A stretch of 64,000 nucleotides of DNA, from the NCBI RefSeq assembly GCF_046237605.1, contig NZ_CP143542.1, positions 2,480,001-2,544,000 on the forward strand. Reading direction: 5' to 3'. The position numbers were made by a program, and so were the translations under genes. The stretch is from Paraperibacillus marinus. Its GTDB lineage: Bacteria > Bacillota > Bacilli > Bacillales > DSM-1321. Positions 25,121 through 34,116 of the stretch are shown here, one piece after another; within the stretch, counting starts at the first letter, position 1, and each line of letters begins with the position of its first letter. The notes under the pieces are model-generated. The model did no database searches. It saw nothing but the letters and a program-made list of their open reading frames with translations, and had not been told where the DNA came from.

Positions 25121-26901
25121 CAGACTCCCTCCTTCGCGCGCATCTCATATGCCATTTCATTCAACCGGTCCCTAAGCTCTTTATGCTCGGTCACTGCGGC
25201 TGCCTCCTGCAGGGCATCTGCATGCCTGCCTGGCAGGAGAGAAAACAACCCGACATTCCGGACGATCCTGCCCGTATGGAATTTTACCGACTTCATGTTC
25301 TGGTCCGTTTTCCTGAGTATATCGAGAAGCACATCAAACGCCTGTTCATAGCCAATCTGAATGAGCGACATCATGACGCCCATTCCGCGCTGGCTGGAGA
25401 AGTACGGAGTGACAGCGAGCTTCTTTACTAAATAATCGATATGCTCCCCGCCGGCCGGATGGCGGGCAATCCGGTATACAAGATGTTCTTCGTCAAGGGA
25501 AATCAGCAGGTCCACCCAGCGTTTGTCCCACTGTATGTCATTCCTGCTGTTCTCCTCTAAATCGTACCAGCCGTACTTCATCCGGCTCCGTTCATCAAAT
25601 TCCCTTATTTCAGGAGAAAATTGGACCAGCTGATCCATAATATTAAGGATGGCTCCGCCTGCAGGGTCCTTGCGTGTTTTCTTTACATCTCCTGAGTAGA
25701 GGTCAAATATCTCTTCAGGGGTTCGGAAATCCAAGCTTGCCAGAAAAGATACATCGGTGATGCCTGAACGGCCGGGCATCCGGCAGATGCTTTCTACAAA
25801 TTGCAGTGCTTCCCTGCTGCCGTCCATCAGCCTGCCTGATGCTTCCATGACCAGGGTATCCGGCAGGGTCCGGTCCTGGATTACGTCTTTAAGAAATTCG
25901 ATTTGTTCCGCGTTTCCGTCATGATTTAATACGCTGATCAGATATCTAAATACATCCTGAATGTCTCGATTCTTGTTTTCCTTATATTCTGCTTTGACTT
26001 GTTTTGCGTACGAGAGGATAACATCCATCAAACCTTTTGATGGGTTTTCTAAGGCGATATCAAGAACCATATCGTAGTCTTTAGAAGTGAGCACTGCCTC
26101 CAGGCTCTCTATCCCTGCCGCGCTTCCCTGCTTGGCGAGTGCTGTGAGCGCTGCCTTCTTTGTGCTCTCTTTTTTCGTTTTGGCATATTTTAAAAGAATT
26201 TCCTCTGCTTCATCAAAGTGATATAAATGTTCGAGAGCTGCGTTTCTTACTTGTTCAGAACCATTCTCGGCGCATTCGAGATAAAGGGGAAGGCCCTCAT
26301 CACCTAGAAAACGGCTCATTACCTTTAAGCGGCGGGCGTCTCCTTTTTTTCCCTTGACCACAAATTGATCCTGAATCAACGGCAGGATATCCCGTCCATA
26401 TTGAGGAAGCACTTCATCTGCCACGAGATCCGCAATTTCCTGATAGCTGTCATCAAGGGCGTTAATCAAGGGAAGAACCAGACGCAGGTCCCTCGTTTTT
26501 CCGGATTGAAAGGCGCTCCTGATTACCTCTGCCCGACCCGGTCCTTTGGTTGTCAAAGCCTCGATCAGCGGCTTTAAGGAAAGATAGGATATGTCTGAAG
26601 GATATTCCACATGTATGCCGCCCTCAGACATATCGCCCTCACCGCCTGTTTTTCCCATCGTATAAAGGATGGAAGTGAGCAGCTGAGACAGCTCCATTAA
26701 GTGCTGGGCCCGTGATTCTTCTTCATGTATCAAGGTATTTGCAAGCTCTCCCAATTTTCGGAAGACCGGCGCTTTTTCTCCCATTTTCAACAGTACGGGC
26801 ACCTTCTTTTTTATGCTATGATCATCCGCCGCCAGTTCTGCTCCGGCAATGGTGAGCCGGATTAAATCCTTCTGAAGTTCATCCAAGATCGGTATGCTCA
26901 T
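25120..26901 (-). CDS. HEAT-repeat protein in the position usually held by DUF5691
   Basis: The 593-residue protein is all helical with repeated LxxLL-type pairs. Examples are RSAFQSGKTRDLRLVLPLIN, PLYLECAENGSEQVRNAALEHL and TKKAALTALAKQGSAAGIESLEAVL. That pattern is typical of HEAT repeats, which act as protein scaffolds. In related operons of other phyla this slot is taken by a DUF5691 protein of similar size, so it may be its counterpart. It starts 16 bases after the SWIM gene and overlaps the ATPase gene by one base. No membrane segment. Confidence 0.75.
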   Translation of the reverse strand: MSIPILDELQKDLIRLTIAGAELAADDHSIKKKVPVLLKMGEKAPVFRKLGELANTLIHEEESRAQHLMELSQLLTSILYTMGKTGGEGDMSEGGIHVEYPSDISYLSLKPLIEALTTKGPGRAEVIRSAFQSGKTRDLRLVLPLINALDDSYQEIADLVADEVLPQYGRDILPLIQDQFVVKGKKGDARRLKVMSRFLGDEGLPLYLECAENGSEQVRNAALEHLYHFDEAEEILLKYAKTKKESTKKAALTALAKQGSAAGIESLEAVLTSKDYDMVLDIALENPSKGLMDVILSYAKQVKAEYKENKNRDIQDVFRYLISVLNHDGNAEQIEFLKDVIQDRTLPDTLVMEASGRLMDGSREALQFVESICRMPGRSGITDVSFLASLDFRTPEEIFDLYSGDVKKTRKDPAGGAILNIMDQLVQFSPEIREFDERSRMKYGWYDLEENSRNDIQWDKRWVDLLISLDEEHLVYRIARHPAGGEHIDYLVKKLAVTPYFSSQRGMGVMMSLIQIGYEQAFDVLLDILRKTDQNMKSVKFHTGRIVRNVGLFSLLPGRHADALQEAAAVTEHKELRDRLNEMAYEMRAKEGV

Positions 26902-26917
26902 ATGTCACTCTCCTGTT

Positions 26918-28336
26918 TCAACCCAATAGCCGCACAATGCGGTTGGATGTAATGATTGACAGCGGCTGGGCTCCAAGTGTACCAGTGCTGATATCATGGT
27001 AAAACCGGACCAGCATCACCTGGTCCTGCAAGTCGGCAGCCGGAAGCAGTTGAAGAAGGGACAGAACCTGCTGCGATTCTCCCTCTTTCTCAACAAGTGT
27101 CACCCTTACTCCGTCGCGGCCTTCAAGCATCCATGCTCCATCCACCATGCCAGCACGTGCAAAGCTCAGGAGAGCAGCCGGATGTTTGTCCCCCAGAGGC
27201 TGTTTCATCTGATTTTTGGCCGCTTTTACAGCAGCTGCTATATCAGCTTCTGCAAACTTTTTTATCTCCACGGGATCCGGACTGGTAGCGGGCTCAGCGC
27301 TTTCCCATCTGATCCTTCTCATGCCTTCTCCCGGATAGATGAATAATTCCGGTGTTTTTGTAATAAAGTGGCTGGAGTCTTCTTCCTTAATATGCTTTGC
27401 CGCCCGGAAAGGACGGTAATTGCGGGTACAGTAGAGGTTGCCATCATCCAGTTTCAGCCATATTCCTTCATCGATGAATTCCTTACGAGCCTCACTGCGG
27501 ATCGATTGGAAGGATAGCTGCGCCAGGCTCACATCGGCGGCTGTTAACCCTCTTTCCTTTAATTCCTGCAGCTGCCAGACGTGACCGAGCCATTCTTCTA
27601 TCCCCGATTGAATGTCGAGGGCTAGCTCCGGGTCCGCAAGTCTTCCCGCCAGATGCTGCCTGCCTTTTTTACATAGCGCGTACAGCGTCTGCAATTTCTC
27701 AAAGGCAAGAGGGTAAATATGCTCATCCCCCGCGTTCTTCTGCCAGAGAAGGATCAGTCCCCGCAGTTCATTCTGCGCTTCCTTTAGATAATGATTGCCA
27801 AGCTGCTTGGCTGTGTCCTCTAACCCTTTCAGCTTTTTGGGATCCATGGCCGCCAATCCCTGCCTGACGATCTGGAGCACCTGCCGCTCCAGCAGCTCCA
27901 GTCCCTCCAGCTGTACCTGCAATTTCTTTTGGAGGGCTGATTTATTCACCTTACGGGTACCGCCTGCGGTCTCCCTCGTTTTCTTTTTTTCCTGTCTCTG
28001 CAGTGCCTTATCGCGTTTCTCCAAAATATCTTGGGGCACAGGAGCCGCCGTAAACCCGGCTCCGCTGATAAAACTGTACAACAGGCCGAGCGCATGCTTG
28101 CAGGGAAACTGGCGGCTTGGGCAGCTGCAGCGCGGAACGGGTGACTCCCCCGCAAAATCAACAGAAGTCCGGTAAGTGCCCTTTCCGCTCCCCGAGCATT
28201 CACCAAATAAAAGCGAGCCGTCCTCACTCCTGTGCAACGCCAAAAACTGATTCTTCTTGACCAATCCCCACCCATTCTTCACCGCAGAAGCATTGGGCGC
28301 CAGGGAGTCTATGTACGATTCCGTTAAAGTCTGCAT
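26918..28336 (-). CDS. SWIM zinc-finger protein, first gene of the MoxR/VWA operon
   Basis: The 472-residue protein carries a SWIM motif (Cys70-x-Cys72, then Cys79-x-His81 in CSCPSRQFPCKHALGL), a zinc finger that can bind DNA or proteins. A basic, Gln/Lys-rich linker (residues about 105-140) precedes a long helical region and a beta-rich C-terminus. The ATG follows GAGAGGAAG. It leads the operon; the 330 bases upstream are AT-rich and no promoter could be placed with confidence. It may be the recognition component of the system, which is inference. Confidence 0.88.
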   Translation of the reverse strand: MQTLTESYIDSLAPNASAVKNGWGLVKKNQFLALHRSEDGSLLFGECSGSGKGTYRTSVDFAGESPVPRCSCPSRQFPCKHALGLLYSFISGAGFTAAPVPQDILEKRDKALQRQEKKKTRETAGGTRKVNKSALQKKLQVQLEGLELLERQVLQIVRQGLAAMDPKKLKGLEDTAKQLGNHYLKEAQNELRGLILLWQKNAGDEHIYPLAFEKLQTLYALCKKGRQHLAGRLADPELALDIQSGIEEWLGHVWQLQELKERGLTAADVSLAQLSFQSIRSEARKEFIDEGIWLKLDDGNLYCTRNYRPFRAAKHIKEEDSSHFITKTPELFIYPGEGMRRIRWESAEPATSPDPVEIKKFAEADIAAAVKAAKNQMKQPLGDKHPAALLSFARAGMVDGAWMLEGRDGVRVTLVEKEGESQQVLSLLQLLPAADLQDQVMLVRFYHDISTGTLGAQPLSIITSNRIVRLLG

Positions 28337-28667
28337 ACTTACTTCCTCTCTGCTTTGAAAATAGTCATGCTAAATTCCTGGATTTCTCTATTTAACTTAA
28401 ATATATATGATTTTGTATCATTTTCCAGCAGTTTTATTAGATTGATATATGGAAAAATAGTCCAAATCCGCATGTGTATTTTTTTGTATCAGCTATAACC
28501 ATGCACGCTGTCAGATGCTTAAATTTACTGAATGGTTAAATGCTGTAATGTGTAAATTTACAGGATTATTCTGATAAAAAAAACGGCTGTTTTCGTAAAG
28601 CCAATTGTTTTTAGGATTGAAAGAAATTTGGTGAAATTTCACAAAAGCGGTAAGTGGTGCTGGGGTT
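28337..28667. other. AT-rich upstream region of the SWIM operon
   Basis: No gene is supportable here. The operon promoter should lie in this stretch on the minus strand, but no clear -35/-10 pair with correct spacing was found. Confidence 0.4.
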
Positions 28668-28796
28668 ATGGGAGGTTATCATGCAACTTCGATAGTCTAT
28701 CTATGCATATTTATTGGTCTTATAGTTTTCTACGGAGTTTCCTTCACGCGCAGGTTACTTATCAATTCTTCAGTAAAAACTAATCAAAACAGTTGA
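28668..28796 (+). CDS. Possible 42-residue single-span membrane protein
   Basis: ATG at 28668 opens a frame with one hydrophobic segment (SIVYLCIFIGLIVFYGVSF) and a basic-polar tail (TRRLLINSSVKTNQNS). The upstream purine stretch is weak as a ribosome binding site. It diverges from the SWIM operon. No family is known. Confidence 0.35.
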   Translation: MGGYHATSIVYLCIFIGLIVFYGVSFTRRLLINSSVKTNQNS

Positions 28797-28898
28797 GTAT
28801 AGAAAGAAACCGGATAAAATCATAGGTTTACTAGAGAGAAAGAAGTTCCTAAAGAAATCTAACAAGACCTTAGCATACATTTCTTTTTTACGTGTTAA

Positions 28899-28938
28899 AA
28901 AACCCGTCCTCCCATAGTGTATGGAAGTACGGGTTTTT
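28899..28938. terminator. Terminator hairpin
   Basis: AAAACCCGT..CTCCCATA pairs with TATGGAAG..ACGGGTTTT, flanked by T-runs on both strands. It resembles the hairpin at 18833. Confidence 0.75.
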
Positions 28939-29035
28939 GTGTGGCTATCTGCCCTATATCCGGTAGAAATTTGTTAGAAATCCATTCCTCCCATTCCACA
29001 CTTTAGCGAAAAACCCCCCGCTATATCCATTACTC

Positions 29036-29160
29036 AGTTTCGCAAGTAAACTTGAAATCCTCGCAAGTAAAACTCCCATTTTTGCAAGTAAATTCCTAAT
29101 TTTTGCAAGTAAGTGGTGCATTTCCGCAAGTAATGTTCTCATTTCCACAAGTAACAAGTC
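29036..29160. repeat. Six 21-bp tandem units with core GCAAGTAA
   Basis: GCAAGTAA occurs at 29042, 29063, 29084, 29105 and 29126, with ACAAGTAA at 29147: the spacing is exactly 21 bases each time while the bases between diverge. The array lies between a terminator hairpin and the DinB gene. The minus strand happens to read as heptads (LLAKMxx) but has no translation signals. The next 230 bases to 29393 hold nothing recognisable. Confidence 0.8.
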
Positions 29161-29393
29161 TGCAGCCCGTCTGCGAATCTCTGCAAACACTTAAAACTGC
29201 CATATTTAGCAAAAATTTAGTTTTCCAAGCGAAAACGTCAGTGATCCTGATAAAATTTTTAAAAAAACTGACTTGGCAGGTCCTCAGTTGGACAAGAGTA
29301 CATTCTCTCAGCTCTTACCCAAGCTTCCGAATCATACTTCGTTTTACCTCTGTCAAGATTCCCTTTCTTCAAGAACATCCAGCAGGTGTCTGC

Positions 29394-29897
29394 CTAATTC
29401 TTCGGAGCCTCCATCCCCATTTCAGCCCACTCTTCCTTAGCTGGACCATATAAGCCGGGAACCCTGAGGCCGGCCTGGCGCATGAGGACGGTCATCTGTC
29501 CCCGATGGTGGGTCTGGTGCTGAAGGATGAAGTACAAGGCTGAAGCCTTGGTCATTGTTCTGCCAAAGAAATCCTGTTCTTCTGATAGAGTAGCATCTGT
29601 CCATTTCTTGTTGATGGCGGATGCTAATGCCTCACTGTCCTTGCGGTAGGTGTCTGCGATCAGCTGGGCGGAATCTGGAACAGGATAATCTTTTGTCGGT
29701 GTTCCTTCTGAAAGCTGGACCACGGAAGCCAGTCCTCCGACAGCAGTTGCCAGATGCCAGGCAAGCCTGCCTAATGTCCAGTTATCAGGTGTAATCTGCT
29801 GATTCAATGTTTCATCGGTCAGCTGGTCGAGCACCTTCTGGGTAGATCTTGCTTCATAATTCCATGTTTTTAAAAATTCTTCGCGCGTTTGGAACAT
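29394..29897 (-). CDS. DinB-superfamily protein
   Basis: The 167-residue four-helix protein has the DinB metal-ligand pattern: NWTLGRLAWHLATAV (first His) and a later FILQHQTHHRGQMTVLMRQAG with two His. DinB/YfiT proteins bind a divalent metal. Many are thiol-dependent transferases that use bacillithiol in Firmicutes, but the substrate here is unknown. Start ATG follows AAGGAGG. Monocistronic. Confidence 0.88.
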   Translation of the reverse strand: MFQTREEFLKTWNYEARSTQKVLDQLTDETLNQQITPDNWTLGRLAWHLATAVGGLASVVQLSEGTPTKDYPVPDSAQLIADTYRKDSEALASAINKKWTDATLSEEQDFFGRTMTKASALYFILQHQTHHRGQMTVLMRQAGLRVPGLYGPAKEEWAEMGMEAPKN

Positions 29898-30121
29898 AGA
29901 AATTCCTCCTTTTTAATGACTGCCTTGTTAGATTCTATACGGTCGTGGTACGTTCCTGCCAGAAACGTTCACAATAGACCGGTTTCACTATGATAAAATC
30001 CGCTTCCATAAAAGCCGGTACTTTCTCCCTAAAATTCAAAATATTCCATCTTCTCGTTTGCTATTTGGCTCTCAGTGTTTTTAGACTGTAGTTGAACACA
30101 ATAAAATCTGGGAGGCACGCT

Positions 30122-31891
30122 ATGAAAAGAAAGCTCTATGTTTTTCTTGTCTTCATGCTCAGTTTTTTGATTGTTTCAACGCCATATTCAACATCGGCCA
30201 AGACGGCTGCTCTGAAAAAGAAACAGGAGACCTATTCACAGGTTGATTATGGAACGGATGGGATGGTGGCATCCGCCCATCCTCTTGCTTCTAAAATTGG
30301 GGCGGATATATTGAAGAAAGGCGGAAATGCCGTGGATGCCGCGATTGCGATTCAGTATGCCTTAAATGTCGTAGAACCGATGATGTCGGGGATCGGCGGC
30401 GGCGGGTTCATGATGGTGTATGATGCCAAAACGAAGAAAACGACGATCGTGGACAGCCGGGAACGCGCTCCGGGCGGTGCAAAGCCGGATATGTTCCTGG
30501 ACAAAAACGGAAATCCCATTCCTTTTGATGAACGCGTGATGAGCGGTACATCTGTCGGCGTGCCGGGAACACTGAAAGGTCTTGAGCGCGCCCATGACCG
30601 CTGGGGCACAACACCGATGGCCCGGCTGATCAATCCTTCGATCAAGCTTGCCGAAGACGGTTTCCGGATTGATTCTGTGCTGGCGAAGTCCATTGCAGAC
30701 AGCCAGGACAAGCTGAATAAAAGCGCAGCTAAAAAGGTGTTCCTGCGTAAAGGCACACCGCTGAAAGAAGGAGAAAAGCTCGTCCAGAAGGATCTGGCGA
30801 AGACCTTCAAGCTGATCCGCTCAAAAGGCTCGAATGTGTTCTATAATGGTGAGATCGGCCGTCAGCTGGCAAGAACTGTCCACGAAAAAGGCGGCTCCAT
30901 GCAGCTCAGCGACCTCAGGAAATACAGCGTCACCATCGACCAGCCCATATGGGGAGATTATAAGGGCTATCAAATCGCGAGCATGCCTCCCCCAAGCTCA
31001 GGCGGTGTGTTTCTCCTTCAAATGCTGAAGATTCTGGATGACTACCAGCTTTCCCAGTACGGAATCAAATCATGGGAGAAATATCACCTTCTTTCCGAGG
31101 CGATGCATCTATCCTATGCAGACCGGGCTGCTTATGCCGGTGATCCGGAATTTGTAAATGTTCCGCTAAAAGGGCTGCTGGATCCGGCGTATATCAAGGA
31201 ACGGCAGAAGCTGATCAGCATGGATAAGTCAGCCGCGACCGTTCAGGCAGGCGATCCATGGAAGTACGAAACATCTTCCCGCGACTATAAAATTGTAAAA
31301 CAGAATGATGACAAGAAAATCGGACAGACCACCCACTTCACTGTGGCTGACAAATGGGGCAACACGGTATCCTATACAACCACCATCGAGCAGGTATTCG
31401 GCAGCGGCATCATGGTTCCTGGCTATGGGTTCATGCTGAATAATGAACTCACCGACTTCGATGCCGTTCCAGGCGGTGCAAATGGGGTCGAGCCATACAA
31501 GCGTCCGCTGAGCTCCATGACACCGACCATCGTTTTTGAAAACAAAAAACCGGTCATGACCGTCGGCTCACCAGGAGGCCCGACCATCATCGCCTCCGTA
31601 CTCCAAACCATCATCAATTCACTGGAATACGATATGGAGCTGAAGGCAGCTGTCGAAGAGCCAAGGATTTACACCAACAAACCAGGTTCCTACACAAAGG
31701 AAAAAGGAATTCCGGCGGAAGTGATCGCCAAATTGAATTCACTCGGTCATTCTTTCAAAACTGAAAACACCGATATCGGCAATGTTCAAAGCATCTTGAT
31801 CAATAATAAAGAAGGATATTTCAAGGGCGTTGCTGACTCCAGCAGGAACGGGGCAGCTATTGGAATTGATGCGAAAGGGAATAAGAATTAA
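30122..31891 (+). CDS. ggt: Gamma-glutamyltranspeptidase, secreted
   Basis: The start is the ATG at 30122 after GGGAGG, giving 589 residues. Residues 1-30 are a signal peptide (KRKLYVFLVFMLSFLIVSTP). The precursor self-cleaves before Thr403 in GQTTHFTVADKWGN, whose Thr becomes the nucleophile of the small subunit. Other family stretches are SGIGGGGFMMVYD, SRERAPGGAKPDMF and VGSPGGPTII. GGT hydrolyses or transfers the gamma-glutamyl group of glutathione, glutamine or poly-gamma-glutamate outside the cell. A terminator follows immediately. Confidence 0.96.
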   Translation: MKRKLYVFLVFMLSFLIVSTPYSTSAKTAALKKKQETYSQVDYGTDGMVASAHPLASKIGADILKKGGNAVDAAIAIQYALNVVEPMMSGIGGGGFMMVYDAKTKKTTIVDSRERAPGGAKPDMFLDKNGNPIPFDERVMSGTSVGVPGTLKGLERAHDRWGTTPMARLINPSIKLAEDGFRIDSVLAKSIADSQDKLNKSAAKKVFLRKGTPLKEGEKLVQKDLAKTFKLIRSKGSNVFYNGEIGRQLARTVHEKGGSMQLSDLRKYSVTIDQPIWGDYKGYQIASMPPPSSGGVFLLQMLKILDDYQLSQYGIKSWEKYHLLSEAMHLSYADRAAYAGDPEFVNVPLKGLLDPAYIKERQKLISMDKSAATVQAGDPWKYETSSRDYKIVKQNDDKKIGQTTHFTVADKWGNTVSYTTTIEQVFGSGIMVPGYGFMLNNELTDFDAVPGGANGVEPYKRPLSSMTPTIVFENKKPVMTVGSPGGPTIIASVLQTIINSLEYDMELKAAVEEPRIYTNKPGSYTKEKGIPAEVIAKLNSLGHSFKTENTDIGNVQSILINNKEGYFKGVADSSRNGAAIGIDAKGNKN

Positions 31892-31895
31892 TTAA

Positions 31896-31928
31896 AGAGG
31901 TGCCTGGATTTTCCGGGCATCTTTTTTT
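31896..31928 (+). terminator. Terminator of ggt
   Basis: AGGTGCC and GGCATCT form the stem base around TGGATTTTCC, followed by seven T. Confidence 0.75.
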
Positions 31929-32034
31929 GTGTGTGCAGCTGGGAAACTCTCATGTACCGCCTTCCACCCTATTTCCTCATAAAGGTTCGGCTTATAGAAG
32001 CTGAGTACTTCACTTAATGGGTTCTCAAGCCATT

Positions 32035-32298
32035 CTACCTTTTTTTCTTTTTTCTTTTTCTTTTTTTTAATTTTCTTTTTGATAGGGGCTTTATCCAAAA
32101 TAAAAATCGATCATAAGTCTTTCTTTGCAGGATAAGTATCCAAATAAACTCGAATAGTTGCCATAGCACTATAGAAATAAGAATGCCAAGGCTGATGTAA
32201 GACATCCATAAAAAATAGTTACCAATCCGAACACCGCTCATTCCCAGTAATCCAGGAATTAAAACAAAGAGTAGAAAAATAATCAATTTGTTCCTCAC
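32035..32298 (-). CDS. Lysine-tailed membrane protein with a possible -1 frameshift extension
   Basis: Frame 0 gives 87 residues: two membrane spans (residues about 5-22 and 28-55), then KTYDRFLFW and a Lys/Arg-rich tail that stops at 32035. The minus-1 frame continues from the same A-rich tract to 31892 and adds VEWLENPLSEVLSFYKPNLYEEIGW and more, about 55 residues. A canonical slippery heptamer lies in the correct phase 10 bases before the frame-0 stop. Alternatively a homopolymer indel has split one gene. The extension's last codons lie in the ggt terminator, which weakens the case for the longest form. No family recognised. Confidence 0.55.
   Translation of the reverse strand: MRNKLIIFLLFVLIPGLLGMSGVRIGNYFLWMSYISLGILISIVLWQLFEFIWILILQRKTYDRFLFWIKPLSKRKLKKRKRKKKKR
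32047..32053 (-). promoter_or_regulatory. Slippery heptamer A AAA AAG in frame-0 phase
   Basis: Minus-strand codons read AGA AAA AAG, so the heptamer is phased as in dnaX-type -1 frameshifting. Nearby A8 and A6 runs could also allow transcriptional slippage. Confidence 0.45.
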
Positions 32299-32566
32299 AT
32301 AAATTCACCTATCGTTCTTTCTTAGCTTCCGTGTATTTTCCCCAGGGCACAGAGTATGCCATTTACTCCATTATATGATATGCATCTACCCATTTGACCG
32401 GTTGTAACAATAGCAATTTTCATCCCCACCTCCCCTTCTTACCAGCCATGAAATTAATGGGATTTTTTTCCTATCCCGCCGTCGAATAATTGGTTCCTTT
32501 GTTGCAAGGAGTCTATTCTTCGGTTATCGAAATAGTAGAGGCATCAACTAAAAAGGAGGCCATACT

Positions 32567-34057
32567 ATGAAGAAAACTCGAAGGAAAGCTCTACAGCTGA
32601 CAGCAGCTGCCGCGTTGGCAGCCGGTTTATTCACGGGAACTGCAGCGGGTGCCCAATCGCTGCCCGGGTCTGCGAAGCCGGGTTATCAGCCGCCGGGTCA
32701 GGCACAGCTCGCACAAACGGATCCTTTTTCATCCCAGAAAAGAAAAGGAGCCGGCAAGAATGTTCTGGGACCCGCTGCCCCGAAGTATAAGCTTGATGCC
32801 AGTTATGACAGTGAGACTCATAAGGTAAAAGGCAAGCTCCAGGTGACGTTCAAGAATAATTTAAAGATGGACCTTCATGAGCTGTACTTTAACGTATGGG
32901 GCAATGCAGAGACTTATACGGATAATGGCGGCGGAATTGATGTAAGCAATGTGAAGGTGAATGGCAAGAGAGCGGTTTATAATGTGGATGCGACAGCCCT
33001 TCATATCCCGACGGTCAATCTTAAGAAAAACAAGCCAGCCACTGTGACGATGGACTTTGATGTGACGGTCCCTGAGCAGCAGGACCGCTTTGGATGGTAT
33101 AAGAACACCGTTTCCCTTGGAAACTGGTTCCCGATCCTGGCCGTCTACGATAAGGAAGGCTGGAATGTGGATCCTTACTTCCCTTATGGCGAGTCCTTCT
33201 ATTCCCTTACAGGGGACTTTGATGTGACCCTGAAAACCGACAAAAAACAGGTGATTGCAGCGACCGGGACTGAAGTTGGACGGCCGCTTCTGATCAACAA
33301 TAAAATCACAAGGCATTACAAAGCAAAAGACGTGCGCGACTTCGCCCTGGAGATGGATCCCAATTATAAAGTGAAAAAAGGCAGCGTCAATCATGTAAAA
33401 ATCAATGTGTATTATACAGAGGAGCAGGCAAAATACGCTGATTCCATGCTGAAGGCTGGACTCAGGAGCATCGATCTGTTCAGCGATCATTTCGGCACTT
33501 ACCCGTGGCCGGAGCTTGATATCGTCGGCATGGAAGGCTGGTTTGGCGGAATGGAATATCCTCAGCTGACGATGATCAGCATTGCCGGAAATCGTTCCAA
33601 AGAATGGGTTGAATCCGTTACCGCCCATGAAATCGGGCATCAATGGTTTTATGGGATCATCGGCAATAATGAATATGACGAGCCGTGGCTCGATGAATCA
33701 TTCGCAAGCTTCGCCGCAGCTCTTCATGACAATGACCTGGATGGATTGACAACGAAGCCGCACCCGAATCCTGATTTCCATCTCTCCTCACCGATTTCTA
33801 AGTTTACATCCTACGGAGAAGAAGGCATTGATGCTTATTACGGGATGATTTACGGCTACGGCTCCAGAACACTCAATGATCTGCGCCTGAAGCTGGGAGA
33901 CAAAGTATTCTACTCTGCCATGAAAAATTATTTTAAAGAAAAGAAATTCGGCATCACCACGACGCGTGACTTCATTCGCATCATGGAACGGGAAACCGGC
34001 CGGGATCTCGGAGAGTTCTTCCAGGAACACCGCGTATTTATTGCAGATCAAAAATAG
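32567..34057 (+). CDS. Secreted M1-family zinc metallopeptidase
   Basis: The 496-residue protein starts after AAAGGAGG and has a signal peptide (KKTRRKALQLTAAAALAAGLFTG, cut near AGAQ). The catalytic motif is His354-Glu-Ile-Gly-His358, with the third zinc ligand Glu377 in WLDESFA exactly 18 residues later; GGMEYPQLTM is the GxMEN-like exopeptidase loop with Tyr in place of Asn. Typical M1 aminopeptidases are longer; this short form lacks the large C-terminal helical domain. Expected role is peptide trimming outside the cell. A terminator follows. Confidence 0.92.
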   Translation: MKKTRRKALQLTAAAALAAGLFTGTAAGAQSLPGSAKPGYQPPGQAQLAQTDPFSSQKRKGAGKNVLGPAAPKYKLDASYDSETHKVKGKLQVTFKNNLKMDLHELYFNVWGNAETYTDNGGGIDVSNVKVNGKRAVYNVDATALHIPTVNLKKNKPATVTMDFDVTVPEQQDRFGWYKNTVSLGNWFPILAVYDKEGWNVDPYFPYGESFYSLTGDFDVTLKTDKKQVIAATGTEVGRPLLINNKITRHYKAKDVRDFALEMDPNYKVKKGSVNHVKINVYYTEEQAKYADSMLKAGLRSIDLFSDHFGTYPWPELDIVGMEGWFGGMEYPQLTMISIAGNRSKEWVESVTAHEIGHQWFYGIIGNNEYDEPWLDESFASFAAALHDNDLDGLTTKPHPNPDFHLSSPISKFTSYGEEGIDAYYGMIYGYGSRTLNDLRLKLGDKVFYSAMKNYFKEKKFGITTTRDFIRIMERETGRDLGEFFQEHRVFIADQK

Positions 34058-34077
34058 AACATCCTCATCAAAATCAC

Positions 34078-34116
34078 CAAAACCGCTTAGAGGTCAATCT
34101 AAGCGGTTTTGTTTTT
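34078..34116. terminator. Bidirectional terminator between M1 peptidase and methyltransferase
   Basis: Arms AAAACCGCTTAGA and TCTAAGCGGTTTT around GGTCAA, followed by GTTTTT. It overlaps the last codons of the convergent gene. Confidence 0.88.

Noticed and set aside
29036..29160. CRISPR-like appearance of the 21-bp array, and its heptad-rich minus-strand reading
   Set aside because: Cores are only 8 bases, units are degenerate, spacing is fixed at 21 with no unique spacers, and no cas genes occur. The heptads are a by-product of a 21-base period.
32861..33643. 260-codon minus-strand ORF inside the M1 peptidase gene
   Set aside because: Long only because the sense gene is GC-balanced; no family and no start signals.
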